Of a DNA stretch of 44,093 nt, positions 24,942 through 34,245 are shown in pieces. This DNA is from Bdellovibrionaceae bacterium UBA2316 (lineage in GTDB: Bacteria > Bdellovibrionota > Bdellovibrionia > Bdellovibrionales > Bdellovibrionaceae): contig DDVI01000082.1 of assembly GCA_002345205.1 (NCBI GenBank), positions 1 through 44,093 of the forward strand. The letters are read 5' to 3'. Every line of letters begins with the position of its first letter. Positions within the stretch are counted from its first letter, which is position 1. The position numbers were made by a program, and so were the translations under genes. The notes under the pieces are model-generated. The model ran no database searches, was not told the DNA's origin, and saw only the letters and a list, made by a program, of their open reading frames with translations.

Positions 24942-25010
24942 ATGGACTAATTTGCGACCAATTGTTAACTCTGGCGGTACGTTCATTCTCAAAAAAAGGG
25001 GTTAGTCCAT
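24942..25010 (+). promoter_or_regulatory. long-range inverted repeat over the ppdK start
   Basis: ATGGACTAA (24942-24950) is the exact complement of TTAGTCCAT (25002-25010), which ends in the first two bases of the ppdK ATG. Three further T-G wobble pairs (24951-24953 with 24999-25001) extend the stem into the GGGG of the Shine-Dalgarno. The loop is about 45 bases. A candidate translational switch for PPDK. Confidence 0.45.
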
Positions 25011-27714
25011 GCAAACGACTGAGAGCACTCAGGCCGCACTTAAAGTTCCAGAAAAATTCGTTTATTTCTTTTCGGCTGGTGAGGCAGAAGGAAACGCAGG
25101 GATGAAAAATATCCTGGGTGGGAAAGGCGCTAACTTAGCAGAAATGACGGCGCTGGGTCTGCCTGTGCCTCCTGGATTCACAATTTCCACAGAAATTTGC
25201 ACACACTTTAATCACAACAATAACGCGCTACCGGATTGGGTTAAACCAAAAGTAACTGAAGCCATGAGCCGCGTAGAAGCTAAAATCGGCAAGAAATTTG
25301 GCGATGTTAAAAATCCTTTGCTGTTTTCTGTTCGTTCCGGCGCACGCGCTTCTATGCCAGGTATGATGGATACAATTTTGAATTTGGGTTTGAACGATCA
25401 AACGGTTGAAGGTTTGGCTGCGTCTTCAGGAAACCCGCGTTTTGCGTGGGATTCTTACCGCCGTTTTATTCAAATGTACTCAGACGTTGTAATGGGAATG
25501 AATTCATCCTTACTTGAAGTTACTTTGGAAGATTTAAAAGAAGAAAAAAAATATCATTTAGACACTGAATTAACTGTTGATGATCTAAAAAAATTAGTAA
25601 AAAAATTCAAAGATCTAGTTCATCAAATCACCGGTCACGCGTTCCCAGCTGACCCTTGGGAACAACTATGGGGCGCAGTTTCTGCGGTGTTTCGTTCATG
25701 GAATACCCCACGTGCGATTACGTACCGTGAACTTCACAACATCCCTGCGTCTTGGGGAACGGCGGTAAACGTACAATCGATGGTATTTGGAAATATGGGT
25801 GATGATTCGGCAACGGGTGTGGCGTTCACTCGCGATCCATCAACGGGTGAAAAATTATTCTACGGCGAATTCTTAGTAAATGCACAAGGTGAAGACGTCG
25901 TTGCGGGTATCCGCACACCGCAGCCGTTAACAATTCAGTCTGCTCAAGGTACAGGTCATAAATCTTTAGAAGAAATTATGCCAAAAGCATATGGTGAATT
26001 AGTTACGATTTATCAAAAATTAGAAAAACACTACCGTGATATGCAAGATATTGAATTCACAATCGAGAAATCAAAATTGTGGATGCTGCAAACTCGTAAC
26101 GGAAAACGTACTGCAGCAGCGTCTCTACGTATCGCGTGCGATATGATTAATGAAAAACTAATCACTGAAGATGAAGCGATCCTGCGCGTGGACCCAGCCT
26201 CCTTGGATCAACTATTACATCCAACATTAGATCCTAAAGCTCATAAGACTCAATTGGCGAAAGGGTTACCAGCCAGCCCTGGGGGCGTTCACGGTCAAAT
26301 CGTGTTCTCTTCAGAAGAAGCAGTTGAATGGAAAGAAAAAGGCCACAAGGTAATCCTAGTTCGCGTAGAGACGTCTCCGGAAGACATCGCGGGTATGGTG
26401 GCAGCCCGTGGTATCCTAACCACTCGTGGTGGTATGACCTCACACGCGGCCGTTGTGGCACGGGGTATGGGTAAATGCTGCGTAGCTGGTTGTGGTGAAG
26501 TCGAAGTCGATTATCGTCAAGAAACTATGAAAGTAAAAGGCTATGTTCTGAAAAAAGGTGATGTGATCACTCTGGATGGTGGAACCGGCGAAGTATTCCT
26601 GGGAGAAGTAAAAACCGTAGAACCCAAGTTAGACATCTATTTTGAAACGATCATGGGCATTGCTGATAAGAAACGTCGTATGGTCGTTCGTGCCAATGCG
26701 GACACTCCAAAAGATGCACAAACAGCGCGTGATTTTGGTGCACAAGGTATCGGTCTTTGCCGTACGGAGCATATGTTCTTTGGTGCCGATCGTATCGATG
26801 CGGTTCGTGAAATGATTTTGGCAGATTCAAAAAATGATCGTGAACGCGCGCTTGCGAAATTGTTACCAATGCAGCGTAATGACTTTAGCGAACTATTTAA
26901 AATCATGCAGGGCTATCCGGTAACCATTCGTTTATTGGATCCACCTTTACATGAATTTTTGCCTCACACAGATAAAGAAATTGCGGACTTATCAAAACGT
27001 ATTGGTTGGGACGAAAATAAACTTCATGCAAAAATCAAAAATTTGCATGAGTTCAACCCAATGCTTGGTCACCGTGGTTGCCGTTTAGCTATTACCTACC
27101 CAGAAATTTACGTAATGCAGGTTCGCGCGATCGCGGAAGCCGCAGCTGATTTGGTTAAGCAAGGTGTGACTCTAGTTCCAGAAATCATGATCCCGTTAAT
27201 TGCGATGGAAAAAGAACTAGAAGAGCTACGTGATCTATCAAACAAAGAAGTTCTACGCGTACAAAAAGAAAAAGGCGTAACGTTCCAGTACTTAATCGGA
27301 ACGATGATCGAGCTACCGCGTGCGGCGGTGATGGCGGAAGCGATTGCTGATCATGCTGATTTTTTCAGCTTCGGAACGAACGATTTGACTCAAACAACAT
27401 TGGGGCTTTCACGTGACGATTCTGGGCGTTTTTTAGGCACCTATGTGACGAAAGGCCTTTTCGCTAAAGATCCATTTGTGACAATTGATACGCAAGGCGT
27501 TGGAGCTTTGGTCCGTATGGGCACTGAAAATGGTCGCCGATCAAAGCCAAAATTGAAAGTTGGAATTTGCGGTGAACATGGTGGAGACCCTGAATCTATT
27601 GAGTTTTTCAATAGCGTAGGCCTTGATTATGTTAGCTGTTCCCCATATCGAGTTCCCATCGCTCGACTGGCGGCGGCACGCGCCACATTAGTTTCTCAGA
27701 AACTCAAGCATTAA
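25009..27714 (+). CDS. ppdK: pyruvate, phosphate dikinase
   Basis: Interconverts pyruvate + ATP + Pi and PEP + AMP + PPi, used for gluconeogenesis or PPi-linked glycolysis. 901 residues, full length. The N-terminal ATP-grasp domain begins FSAGEAEGNAGMKNILGGKGANLAEM and includes FSVRSGARASMPGMMDT. The swivelling phosphohistidine domain has GGMTSHAAVVARGMG (Thr477, His479), and the PEP/pyruvate barrel ends with the catalytic GICGEHGG (Cys854). Thr477 is the residue the PDRP encoded at 3099-3935 would phosphorylate. Shine-Dalgarno AAGGGG, partly covered by an inverted repeat. Confidence 0.97.
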   Translation: MQTTESTQAALKVPEKFVYFFSAGEAEGNAGMKNILGGKGANLAEMTALGLPVPPGFTISTEICTHFNHNNNALPDWVKPKVTEAMSRVEAKIGKKFGDVKNPLLFSVRSGARASMPGMMDTILNLGLNDQTVEGLAASSGNPRFAWDSYRRFIQMYSDVVMGMNSSLLEVTLEDLKEEKKYHLDTELTVDDLKKLVKKFKDLVHQITGHAFPADPWEQLWGAVSAVFRSWNTPRAITYRELHNIPASWGTAVNVQSMVFGNMGDDSATGVAFTRDPSTGEKLFYGEFLVNAQGEDVVAGIRTPQPLTIQSAQGTGHKSLEEIMPKAYGELVTIYQKLEKHYRDMQDIEFTIEKSKLWMLQTRNGKRTAAASLRIACDMINEKLITEDEAILRVDPASLDQLLHPTLDPKAHKTQLAKGLPASPGGVHGQIVFSSEEAVEWKEKGHKVILVRVETSPEDIAGMVAARGILTTRGGMTSHAAVVARGMGKCCVAGCGEVEVDYRQETMKVKGYVLKKGDVITLDGGTGEVFLGEVKTVEPKLDIYFETIMGIADKKRRMVVRANADTPKDAQTARDFGAQGIGLCRTEHMFFGADRIDAVREMILADSKNDRERALAKLLPMQRNDFSELFKIMQGYPVTIRLLDPPLHEFLPHTDKEIADLSKRIGWDENKLHAKIKNLHEFNPMLGHRGCRLAITYPEIYVMQVRAIAEAAADLVKQGVTLVPEIMIPLIAMEKELEELRDLSNKEVLRVQKEKGVTFQYLIGTMIELPRAAVMAEAIADHADFFSFGTNDLTQTTLGLSRDDSGRFLGTYVTKGLFAKDPFVTIDTQGVGALVRMGTENGRRSKPKLKVGICGEHGGDPESIEFFNSVGLDYVSCSPYRVPIARLAAARATLVSQKLKH

Positions 27715-27873
27715 AAGTTTGAGTTTTTAAGAAAAATTTCTTGAAACATAAGTAAATCTTTTCCACAATCCAAGGGCTTGCCCGGCTAAAAGTCTAGTAT
27801 TAGGCTTGAGCCTGCAGGCCTTTTGATTTAGCAAACAGTACGTAGTGAGAAAAAGTTAGAAGAGGGAACTCCA

Positions 27874-30800
27874 TTGAGAATTAAAAAATTAGAACTGGTT
27901 GGTTTTAAGTCTTTCAAAGATAAAACAGTCATTCAATTCGACGCCGGAATTACGGGTGTCGTTGGACCGAACGGTTGCGGTAAATCAAATATCGTGGACG
28001 GTTTAGTTTGGGTTATGGGTGAAATGTCGGCAAAAGATTTGCGTGGATCTACAATGACCGACGTTATTTTTGCGGGTGCAGAAGGTTACGCGCCACTAGG
28101 AATGTGTGAAGTTTCATTGACGCTTGAAAATGATGGCGGTCCCTTCCCACTTAAATATTTAAAACACACCGAAATCATGGTGACTCGTCGTCTACACAGA
28201 AACGGCGAAGGTGAATACTTCATCAATAAAGAACCAGCTCGTTTAAAAGACGTTCAAGAAATTTTCATGGATACGGGTGCCGGTTCAAAAGGTTTCTCTA
28301 TTATCCAGCAGGGTATGATCGGTAAGATCATCACGTCGAAGCCAGAAGATCGTCGTCACTTGATCGAAGAAGCCGCGGGTATCACTAAGTTCAAAGCGCG
28401 TAAAAAAGAATCTCAAAGAAAATTACAACAAACAGATCAAAACTTGGTTCGTTTGCAAGACATTATCGGCGAATTAAAACGCCAAATCGACTCCTTACAA
28501 AGACAAGCTCAGCGCGCAGAACGCTACCGTAACTTGAAAAATCAAGTAGAGGATTTAGATCTTTGGTTATCCTCTAAGCAGTACTTAGAATTAAAGAACA
28601 CTGCGGACGAAGCTCAACGTCTATTCAACGAAGCGCAAGCGATGGAAGTTGAAGGCGAGTCTCAGTTAGCATCTTTGCAATCTGATTTCGAAACTCTGAA
28701 ATTACAGGTTTTAGAAAAAGAAAAAGAAGTCGAAACACTTCAAAATTCGTACTACGAAAAGCAGTCTCAGGTTTCAAAAAAAGAAATGGAAATTCAAGAG
28801 CTACGTTTTGAAATTGAACAAGCTCGTCGTAATGAACAAATGACTGGTAACTTGATGCAAGAGCAACAAGCTCGTTTGGAATTGTTGGTTCGTGATCAAG
28901 ACAGCCTAAAAGAACAATCAGAACAATTAAAAGCAGATGTAGATACGCTGTCAGCTCAGTTTGCAGACAAAAACGAAGTTTTCAAACGTGACCAAGCTCG
29001 TATCCAAGAAGTCGATGACTTATTAACTGAAAAGCGTCGTGAATTATTCGCCGTTGGGCAGTCATTGAATGCTCTAGAAGCTAAAACTCAAGGTTTAGAT
29101 AATCAAATCACTGACCTTGAAGAAAAAGAAGCGAATGAAGGTCTTGTCCTAAATGAACTACGTGAAAAACACATGGAATTTGAATCACGTAGAAATCGCA
29201 TTTTTGGTGAGCTAGAAAAAAACCGCCAATTATCATTAGATTTAAACAGCGACGTCGATTCATTCGAAGCAAACAAAAAAATCTTGAATCAACAAGTCTT
29301 CGAGAAAAAAGAAGAAGTGGAAGAATTCAAAGATCTATTAGGTCGTACAACATCAAGTCTGTACGGTTTAGAAAACTTGCAATCGAGTTTCGAAGGTTTC
29401 GAATCAGGTGTTAAGTCTGTTCTGTTGTGGCAAAAATCTAAAGTTCAAAAGAAACAAACAGCTACGCAAACAGAAATGCATGCGGATGGCAGCGTAACTA
29501 CATACGAAACAGATGTGCCAGTGTCTGATGAATCTTCCTTCTCTGAATTCCAACCGGTTTCAGATGTGGTGGAAGTTGAACCAGGCTACGAAGTAGCGAT
29601 GGAATCGGCACTGGGGCAGCGTTTGCAAATGTTGTTGGCGCAAGATCCTAAAGCCAGCGTGGATGCGATTCAGTACTTGAAAAACTCACGTTCAGGTCGT
29701 TCAAGCTTCTTGTCGGTAGATTCGTCTCGCCAAGATATGACTGAGCAAACTCCAGCAGGTCTAGAAGGCGTAAAAGTTTTGCTTCGTGATGTTGTAAAAT
29801 CTAAACCTGAATTTGAAAAATCAGTGAGCTACTTTGTCGACAATATCGCTGTGGTTGACGATTTAAACCGCGCCGTTGAATTACGTTCGCAGTTCCCAGG
29901 GTGGACATTTGTAACTATGGATGGCGATACGGTAACTCATGAAGGTGTGATTTCTGGTGGATCTAAAGAAAATTCTGAATCCGGCATTTTACATCGTAAA
30001 AACCAAATCAAAGAATTAACGGCTCAAAAAGACGAATGGGCTGGTAAATTGTCATTAGCTCAAATGGCATTGAAAAAACTTGAAGAACAATTGCATTCAA
30101 TCGTAACTGATTTCGAAGGTGCTCAAAAACGCAAGATCGAACAAGAAATCAAAGTACGTGAGTTGCAAAAAGACTTAGACCGTGCAGAACAAGAATTAGT
30201 AAATGCACAGTACGCAGTCGAAAAACAAGATCGAGAAATCAAAAAAATCCAAGACAATTTGAATGCGTTGAACGAAAAACAAAATGAATTCACAGCAAGT
30301 TCAGAAGAAACGCGTTTGAAAAAACACGAAATCGAAGAGATGGTGCAATCACTAGATTCTGAATTAGAAGTAACTCAAAAGGGGTTCCCTGAGTTACAAC
30401 AAATCGTAACTGAACTTCAAGTGGACCTAGCGACGAAGAGTCAAGAGTACACAGGTGTGACTCGTCAGTTAGATATGGTTTCTAGATCGTTATCTGATCT
30501 TCAATCTCAGTTATCACGTATGACTGAAGAAACAGAAATGTATTCAGAGAAAATGTCTGAAAGTCAGTACGCTCTTGAAGAAAAGAAAATTGAATTTGAA
30601 AAATGGTTAAACGATTTGGAAGCGTTGAAATCAGATTTCTCGATAGGTAAGAACACATTTGAAGAAATGTCGAATTCGTTATCTGGATACGCGGATCAAT
30701 TGGCTAGCTTGCAAAAAGCTAAAAATGATCGTCTATCGTTGATGAACGATGCGCAGTTGAAACTAGATCAAGCCCGTTTGAAAGAACAGTACTTGGTGGA

Positions 30801-31524
30801 TCAAGTTCGTGAACGTTATATGTTGCAATTACCTGAAGTCGTTCATAAATATGTCGATCGCACAGGCGATTCCTACTTAGCGGAAACTGAATTAAAGGAA
30901 TTAAAAGAAAAATTGTCTCGTATCGGTGAAGTTAATCTTTCAGCGATTGAAGAGTACGATGAAACTACGAAACGTTACGAGTTCCTAACAAAACAATATG
31001 ACGATCTGGTTGAAGCAAAAGAACAATTACGTCGCGTAATTGATCGTATTAATCGCATCTGCTCGAAAAAATTCAAAGAGACATTCGATCTAGTGAATGA
31101 ACGTTTCACTCGCGTATTCCCAGTTCTATTTGGTGGTGGTGAGGCGAAACTTGAACTTCACGAAGACCCAGAGAAAACAGAAATGGGTATCGAAATCGTG
31201 GCTCGTCCTCCGGGTAAGAAAATGCAGAACGTAAGTTTGATGTCGGGTGGTGAAAAAGCCCTAACGGCAGTTGCGTTGGTATTCTCGATCTTCCTAGTAA
31301 AACCATCTCCGTATTGCTTACTGGATGAGGTTGATGCGCCACTTGATGACGCCAACGTATTCCGTTTCAACGACCTTGTTCGTGAAATGTCAAAACGTTC
31401 CCAAATCATCGTAGTTACGCATAACAAACACACGATGGAAGTAGCGAAAAAACTATATGGGGTGACAATGCAAGAGCGCGGAGTTTCGACAATGGTGTCT
31501 GTGAGTCTACAAGACATTCACTAA
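27874..31524 (+). CDS. smc: chromosome segregation protein SMC
   Basis: Condensin-core ATPase that extrudes DNA loops; 1216 residues. Walker A GPNGCGKSN (31-39) in the N-terminal head, long coiled coils to about 510 and from about 700 to 1000, and a hinge between. C-terminal signature LMSGGEKALTAVALVFSIF and Walker B PYCLLDEVDAPLDDANV complete the head. Just before the hinge there is an insertion of about 40 residues, low in helix propensity and rich in Thr/Ser/Glu (QTATQTEMHADGSVTTYETD and following). TTG start with GAGGGA upstream; an ATG is absent nearby. No scpA/scpB are adjacent. Confidence 0.96.
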   Translation: MRIKKLELVGFKSFKDKTVIQFDAGITGVVGPNGCGKSNIVDGLVWVMGEMSAKDLRGSTMTDVIFAGAEGYAPLGMCEVSLTLENDGGPFPLKYLKHTEIMVTRRLHRNGEGEYFINKEPARLKDVQEIFMDTGAGSKGFSIIQQGMIGKIITSKPEDRRHLIEEAAGITKFKARKKESQRKLQQTDQNLVRLQDIIGELKRQIDSLQRQAQRAERYRNLKNQVEDLDLWLSSKQYLELKNTADEAQRLFNEAQAMEVEGESQLASLQSDFETLKLQVLEKEKEVETLQNSYYEKQSQVSKKEMEIQELRFEIEQARRNEQMTGNLMQEQQARLELLVRDQDSLKEQSEQLKADVDTLSAQFADKNEVFKRDQARIQEVDDLLTEKRRELFAVGQSLNALEAKTQGLDNQITDLEEKEANEGLVLNELREKHMEFESRRNRIFGELEKNRQLSLDLNSDVDSFEANKKILNQQVFEKKEEVEEFKDLLGRTTSSLYGLENLQSSFEGFESGVKSVLLWQKSKVQKKQTATQTEMHADGSVTTYETDVPVSDESSFSEFQPVSDVVEVEPGYEVAMESALGQRLQMLLAQDPKASVDAIQYLKNSRSGRSSFLSVDSSRQDMTEQTPAGLEGVKVLLRDVVKSKPEFEKSVSYFVDNIAVVDDLNRAVELRSQFPGWTFVTMDGDTVTHEGVISGGSKENSESGILHRKNQIKELTAQKDEWAGKLSLAQMALKKLEEQLHSIVTDFEGAQKRKIEQEIKVRELQKDLDRAEQELVNAQYAVEKQDREIKKIQDNLNALNEKQNEFTASSEETRLKKHEIEEMVQSLDSELEVTQKGFPELQQIVTELQVDLATKSQEYTGVTRQLDMVSRSLSDLQSQLSRMTEETEMYSEKMSESQYALEEKKIEFEKWLNDLEALKSDFSIGKNTFEEMSNSLSGYADQLASLQKAKNDRLSLMNDAQLKLDQARLKEQYLVDQVRERYMLQLPEVVHKYVDRTGDSYLAETELKELKEKLSRIGEVNLSAIEEYDETTKRYEFLTKQYDDLVEAKEQLRRVIDRINRICSKKFKETFDLVNERFTRVFPVLFGGGEAKLELHEDPEKTEMGIEIVARPPGKKMQNVSLMSGGEKALTAVALVFSIFLVKPSPYCLLDEVDAPLDDANVFRFNDLVREMSKRSQIIVVTHNKHTMEVAKKLYGVTMQERGVSTMVSVSLQDIH

Positions 31525-31536
31525 TTTCGGCTTCCC

Positions 31537-31657
31537 GCGCTTCGTAATGGGGCCGGGGCCTTCGTTGCCTTCGTCGGCCCACTTGTGCGGCGTAGTTTAC
31601 ACTACGCCTCCGCGGGGCTCTCCTCGTCGCCTCGGTCGCGACCCCATTACGAAGCGC
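31537..31657. repeat. nested palindromic element (REP-like)
   Basis: Outer arms GCGCTTCGTAATGGGG (31537-31552) and CCCCATTACGAAGCGC (31642-31657) are perfectly complementary over 16 bp. Inside is a hairpin CGTAGT-TTAC-ACTACG (31591-31606) followed by CCTCCGCG (31607-31614). The same inner core occurs at 38663-38686 with a compensatory T-A to C-G change. GC content is far above the surroundings. This looks like a dispersed extragenic palindrome; it may also act as an mRNA-end stabiliser or terminator. Confidence 0.6.
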
Positions 31658-31726
31658 TCGTTGAGGGCTGGTGATTTTTTTCTACTGGCTTAATTTTCTT
31701 CGAAAATTTTCGCTCTAAAGAACTTT

Positions 31727-31876
31727 GTGCTACAAAAAACCATAATCATTGCTGAACGTCGGGTTTACGATAACGGAAACGTAAACCGTGCGGGAGCCTC
31801 GAGCGCCGAACCTCGAACCGTTGCCGATTACGGAAAAAATTTCAGTCGAGAAAAACTCTACGCGTCCCCTAACTAA
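31727..31876 (+). CDS. possible 49-residue small protein
   Basis: GTG-initiated frame encoding LQKTIIIAERRVYDNGN and then VNRAGASSAEPRTVADYGKN, FSREKLYASPN. The composition is balanced and hydrophilic, like a real protein or the end of one, but there is no ribosome-binding site. It overlaps an RNA hairpin (31762-31787) and its GC-rich middle differs from neighbouring genes. It could be a gene remnant or chance. Confidence 0.22.
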   Translation: MLQKTIIIAERRVYDNGNVNRAGASSAEPRTVADYGKNFSREKLYASPN

Positions 31877-32026
31877 CTTCTTTTGCTACTCTTTTTTAGA
31901 ACACCAAAATTCGATCGTATTTCCAAAACCCTGCCTTCAAAAAACTGGACTATTTCAATTCATGGTTTCTTTGCAATACTGTGTCGGGGAATTGTACTAA
32001 AACATAAAATTTATGAAAGGTTAACT

Positions 32027-34075
32027 ATGAGAAAGTTATTAGTGATACTTGCTTGGCTGACTATTGTGTCGTGTTCAAGCACTTCTAAAGTGGCTCAGAC
32101 GGAAACTGCGTTTCCGGTTGGTGCTAGTCAGGCTCATGAGGGATCGGAAGTAGATCGTGATCCAGCGGCAATTTCAAATGTCGGTGGTGCGGATTACTCG
32201 ATGGAAACATGCAACCTTCCTAGAAATGAAGTTTATAAAATTTTGAAAAATGGCAGCGATATGAATCGTGGTGGCCGTACGGATGCTAACGGATGTTTCA
32301 AGACCACGTTCCGTGGTGGCATCGTTGGACCAGGTGATAACTTAGTTATCCAGGTTAGCGGTCGTAACGTTGGATCTGAAACAGTTCCTCGTGGACAGGG
32401 TGGCAATAGCCAAGGTCAAACACCAAATCCAAGTGGTGGTGGTAGTTACAATCCTCCCGTAACCACTCAGCCTACAACAGACAGAGTAGATATTAATAAA
32501 GTAAGAAATACTGCAGATAATAATGCCCGTTGTATGGCGAATGCTGTCGTGGCTGCTTACGGACGAATTGAAAGTGATCGTTATAATTACTATCGCGGTA
32601 TCCGCGAAGGTATGGCGATTTATTCATTAAGCAATCTTGGTTCTTTAAGAGATACAGTTGAATACAAACTGGGTGCTAAAGACGGTTCAGCTAATGGTGG
32701 TAACGAAGGTCTGGCCGCAGGTCGTGCCGCTGGTGTAAACGAAGGTGCTAACTTGGGTCGAGCGCAATCAAGAGCTCGTCATTTGGAAGTATTAGATAAA
32801 GACAGCGCGCCTAATTTGTCTGTTAATATTCCAAGTCCATCAGGTGGTGGTTTAGCAGTCAATATGGGTAGCGTTCGTACGATTGATGAACGTTTACGTG
32901 CGGTTGATGGAGAAGTTCAATCTTGGGTACGTGCTCAATCCTATGGTTATGATGGCTGGGCTATTGACGGATGGTCTGATCGTTGGTCACCAACAACTAT
33001 TTATGGATGGAATTCATATCAATTTGATTTAGTAAGATCATGGTATCGTGATGACTGGGCTTTCCAAATTTGGAAAGAACGTCGTTTTTCTAGATGTTCC
33101 GATCAAGTCGGCTATTACGATCGAATCAGAGATCCATCTCAAACATCGAACTACAGTGAAGCTGAGAGTGCATTCAGAAATACCTTTAAAAGTGTGTACG
33201 ACAATGTTTTTGATGAAAAATGGCGACGTGAAGTTGAAAAACCAAATCCAGTTCCGTTTGCATTCGGTCGTAATTTAGGTTTTAGAATTTCTCAAGAATA
33301 CGCACGTGATCTTGGATACCAAAATGGATACTTGTTAGCGTATGGCGAAGCCAGTCAGCAAGGTAAAGAAGAAACATTCCCAGATGCGTATACAAACGCT
33401 TTCGTGCAAACAAACAACTATTTCCAAAACAATATGGAGTTAGAAAATTTAGCGGCTGAAATCAAACCGGTTCAAGGGATAACCTACGGTGTAGGAACCC
33501 CAATCACTGTCGTAGTTAAATCTTTGCAGAACGTAGGTCGCCAAAATGGTGAAGCGCGAATTTCGATTGCAGGAAATGCCGCACAAGTTGAAAGCAAAAC
33601 TATTAAAATGGATTACTCAAAAAGTATCAAAGAACCGGTTGTATTCCAAGGTTATGCCGTGATCGGTGCTAATGGTGCTCCTGATCAATCGTCTTCAGTT
33701 ACTGTGCGTGCCGAAAAATTAGCGGTTAATTTACCATTTACTGTTGATTGGAACACAACGATTCGCAATTTTACAACGGCGGCTCCGGCGACTAAAGCCT
33801 CTATTTTAGCGTATATGAAAATCCACTTAAAGGCGGAATGGGAAAGCGTTAAAAAAGGAATCGGCGGTGATAAATATAAAGCGAATTCTCCGACAGATAC
33901 TTTATTGGAGAAGCTTGTGATCTTGACTGCGGGTATGCCGGTAGATCAAAAAGCAGTGATTAAAGCATCTGCTGACGATTTAGGAAGTGTACTCGGTTCA
34001 AAGCCATGTCTGACGTGCTTTGATGACAAAGCTAAGTGGAACTCTGGTGGCGAGCTTTACAAAAAGCTTAAATAA
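32027..34075 (+). CDS. large lipoprotein of unknown function
   Basis: A 682-residue protein starting at ATG 32027 (AAAGG upstream). The N-terminus MRKLLVILAWLTIVSCSS has a type II signal with lipobox IVSC. Residues 55-110 form a small domain with paired Cys (METCNLPRNEVYKILKNGSD, NGCFKTTFRGG), followed by a Pro/Thr/Gly linker and an Ala/Gly-rich helical repeat (GSANGGNEGLAAGRAAGVNE around 225-245). A Trp/Tyr-rich region (about 290-360) and strand-rich C-terminal domains complete it. A C-terminal CLTC pair lies close to the end. No family is recognised. Probably anchored in the outer membrane or periplasm. A strong terminator follows. Confidence 0.78.
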   Translation: MRKLLVILAWLTIVSCSSTSKVAQTETAFPVGASQAHEGSEVDRDPAAISNVGGADYSMETCNLPRNEVYKILKNGSDMNRGGRTDANGCFKTTFRGGIVGPGDNLVIQVSGRNVGSETVPRGQGGNSQGQTPNPSGGGSYNPPVTTQPTTDRVDINKVRNTADNNARCMANAVVAAYGRIESDRYNYYRGIREGMAIYSLSNLGSLRDTVEYKLGAKDGSANGGNEGLAAGRAAGVNEGANLGRAQSRARHLEVLDKDSAPNLSVNIPSPSGGGLAVNMGSVRTIDERLRAVDGEVQSWVRAQSYGYDGWAIDGWSDRWSPTTIYGWNSYQFDLVRSWYRDDWAFQIWKERRFSRCSDQVGYYDRIRDPSQTSNYSEAESAFRNTFKSVYDNVFDEKWRREVEKPNPVPFAFGRNLGFRISQEYARDLGYQNGYLLAYGEASQQGKEETFPDAYTNAFVQTNNYFQNNMELENLAAEIKPVQGITYGVGTPITVVVKSLQNVGRQNGEARISIAGNAAQVESKTIKMDYSKSIKEPVVFQGYAVIGANGAPDQSSSVTVRAEKLAVNLPFTVDWNTTIRNFTTAAPATKASILAYMKIHLKAEWESVKKGIGGDKYKANSPTDTLLEKLVILTAGMPVDQKAVIKASADDLGSVLGSKPCLTCFDDKAKWNSGGELYKKLK

Positions 34076-34103
34076 TTTTGCGATCTAAGTAACAAAATCC
34101 ACG

Positions 34104-34137
34104 AAGCCTCCTTGATGAACTCAAGGGGGCTTTTTTT
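34104..34137 (+). terminator. Rho-independent terminator after the 32027 lipoprotein
   Basis: A 12-bp stem (34104-34115 with 34121-34132, one T-G pair) around the loop TGAAC, with the T-run 34131-34137 at its 3' side. This is the clearest intrinsic terminator in the window and separates the lipoprotein gene from ftsY. Confidence 0.9.
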
Positions 34138-34245
34138 GTGACTAGCGACAAGCGTCATGTCTATGCATTCTATTTTTGCTTAGAAACGGACGCTTTTTGT
34201 GTGTATATATCAGCCGGTCTAACTGTTTTATTTAGTGGGGTTTTT

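Larger units (their letters stand above)
31525..32026. other. long intergenic region after smc
   Basis: About 500 bases. The first 130 are a GC-rich nested palindrome (31537-31657, described separately), which may end smc transcription although it has no U-tract. Then comes an AT-rich stretch with a perfect 8-bp hairpin GGTTTACG/CGTAAACC (31762-31769 with 31780-31787) and a 49-codon open frame (31727-31876). The last 150 bases are AT-rich and should hold the promoter of the lipoprotein gene. Confidence 0.5.

Noticed and set aside
31158..31517. Minus-strand open frame in the smc 3' end
   Set aside because: Shadow of a long, strongly coding gene in the opposite strand; no ribosome-binding site.
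31740..31880. tmRNA or riboswitch in the smc-lipoprotein gap
   Set aside because: The open frame does not end in a degradation-tag-like ALAA and no tRNA-like ends or c-di-GMP/SAM riboswitch signatures were seen.
31788..32000. 70-codon plus-strand frame before the lipoprotein
   Set aside because: Overlaps the better-looking 31727 frame and the promoter region; sequence is unlike a folded protein.
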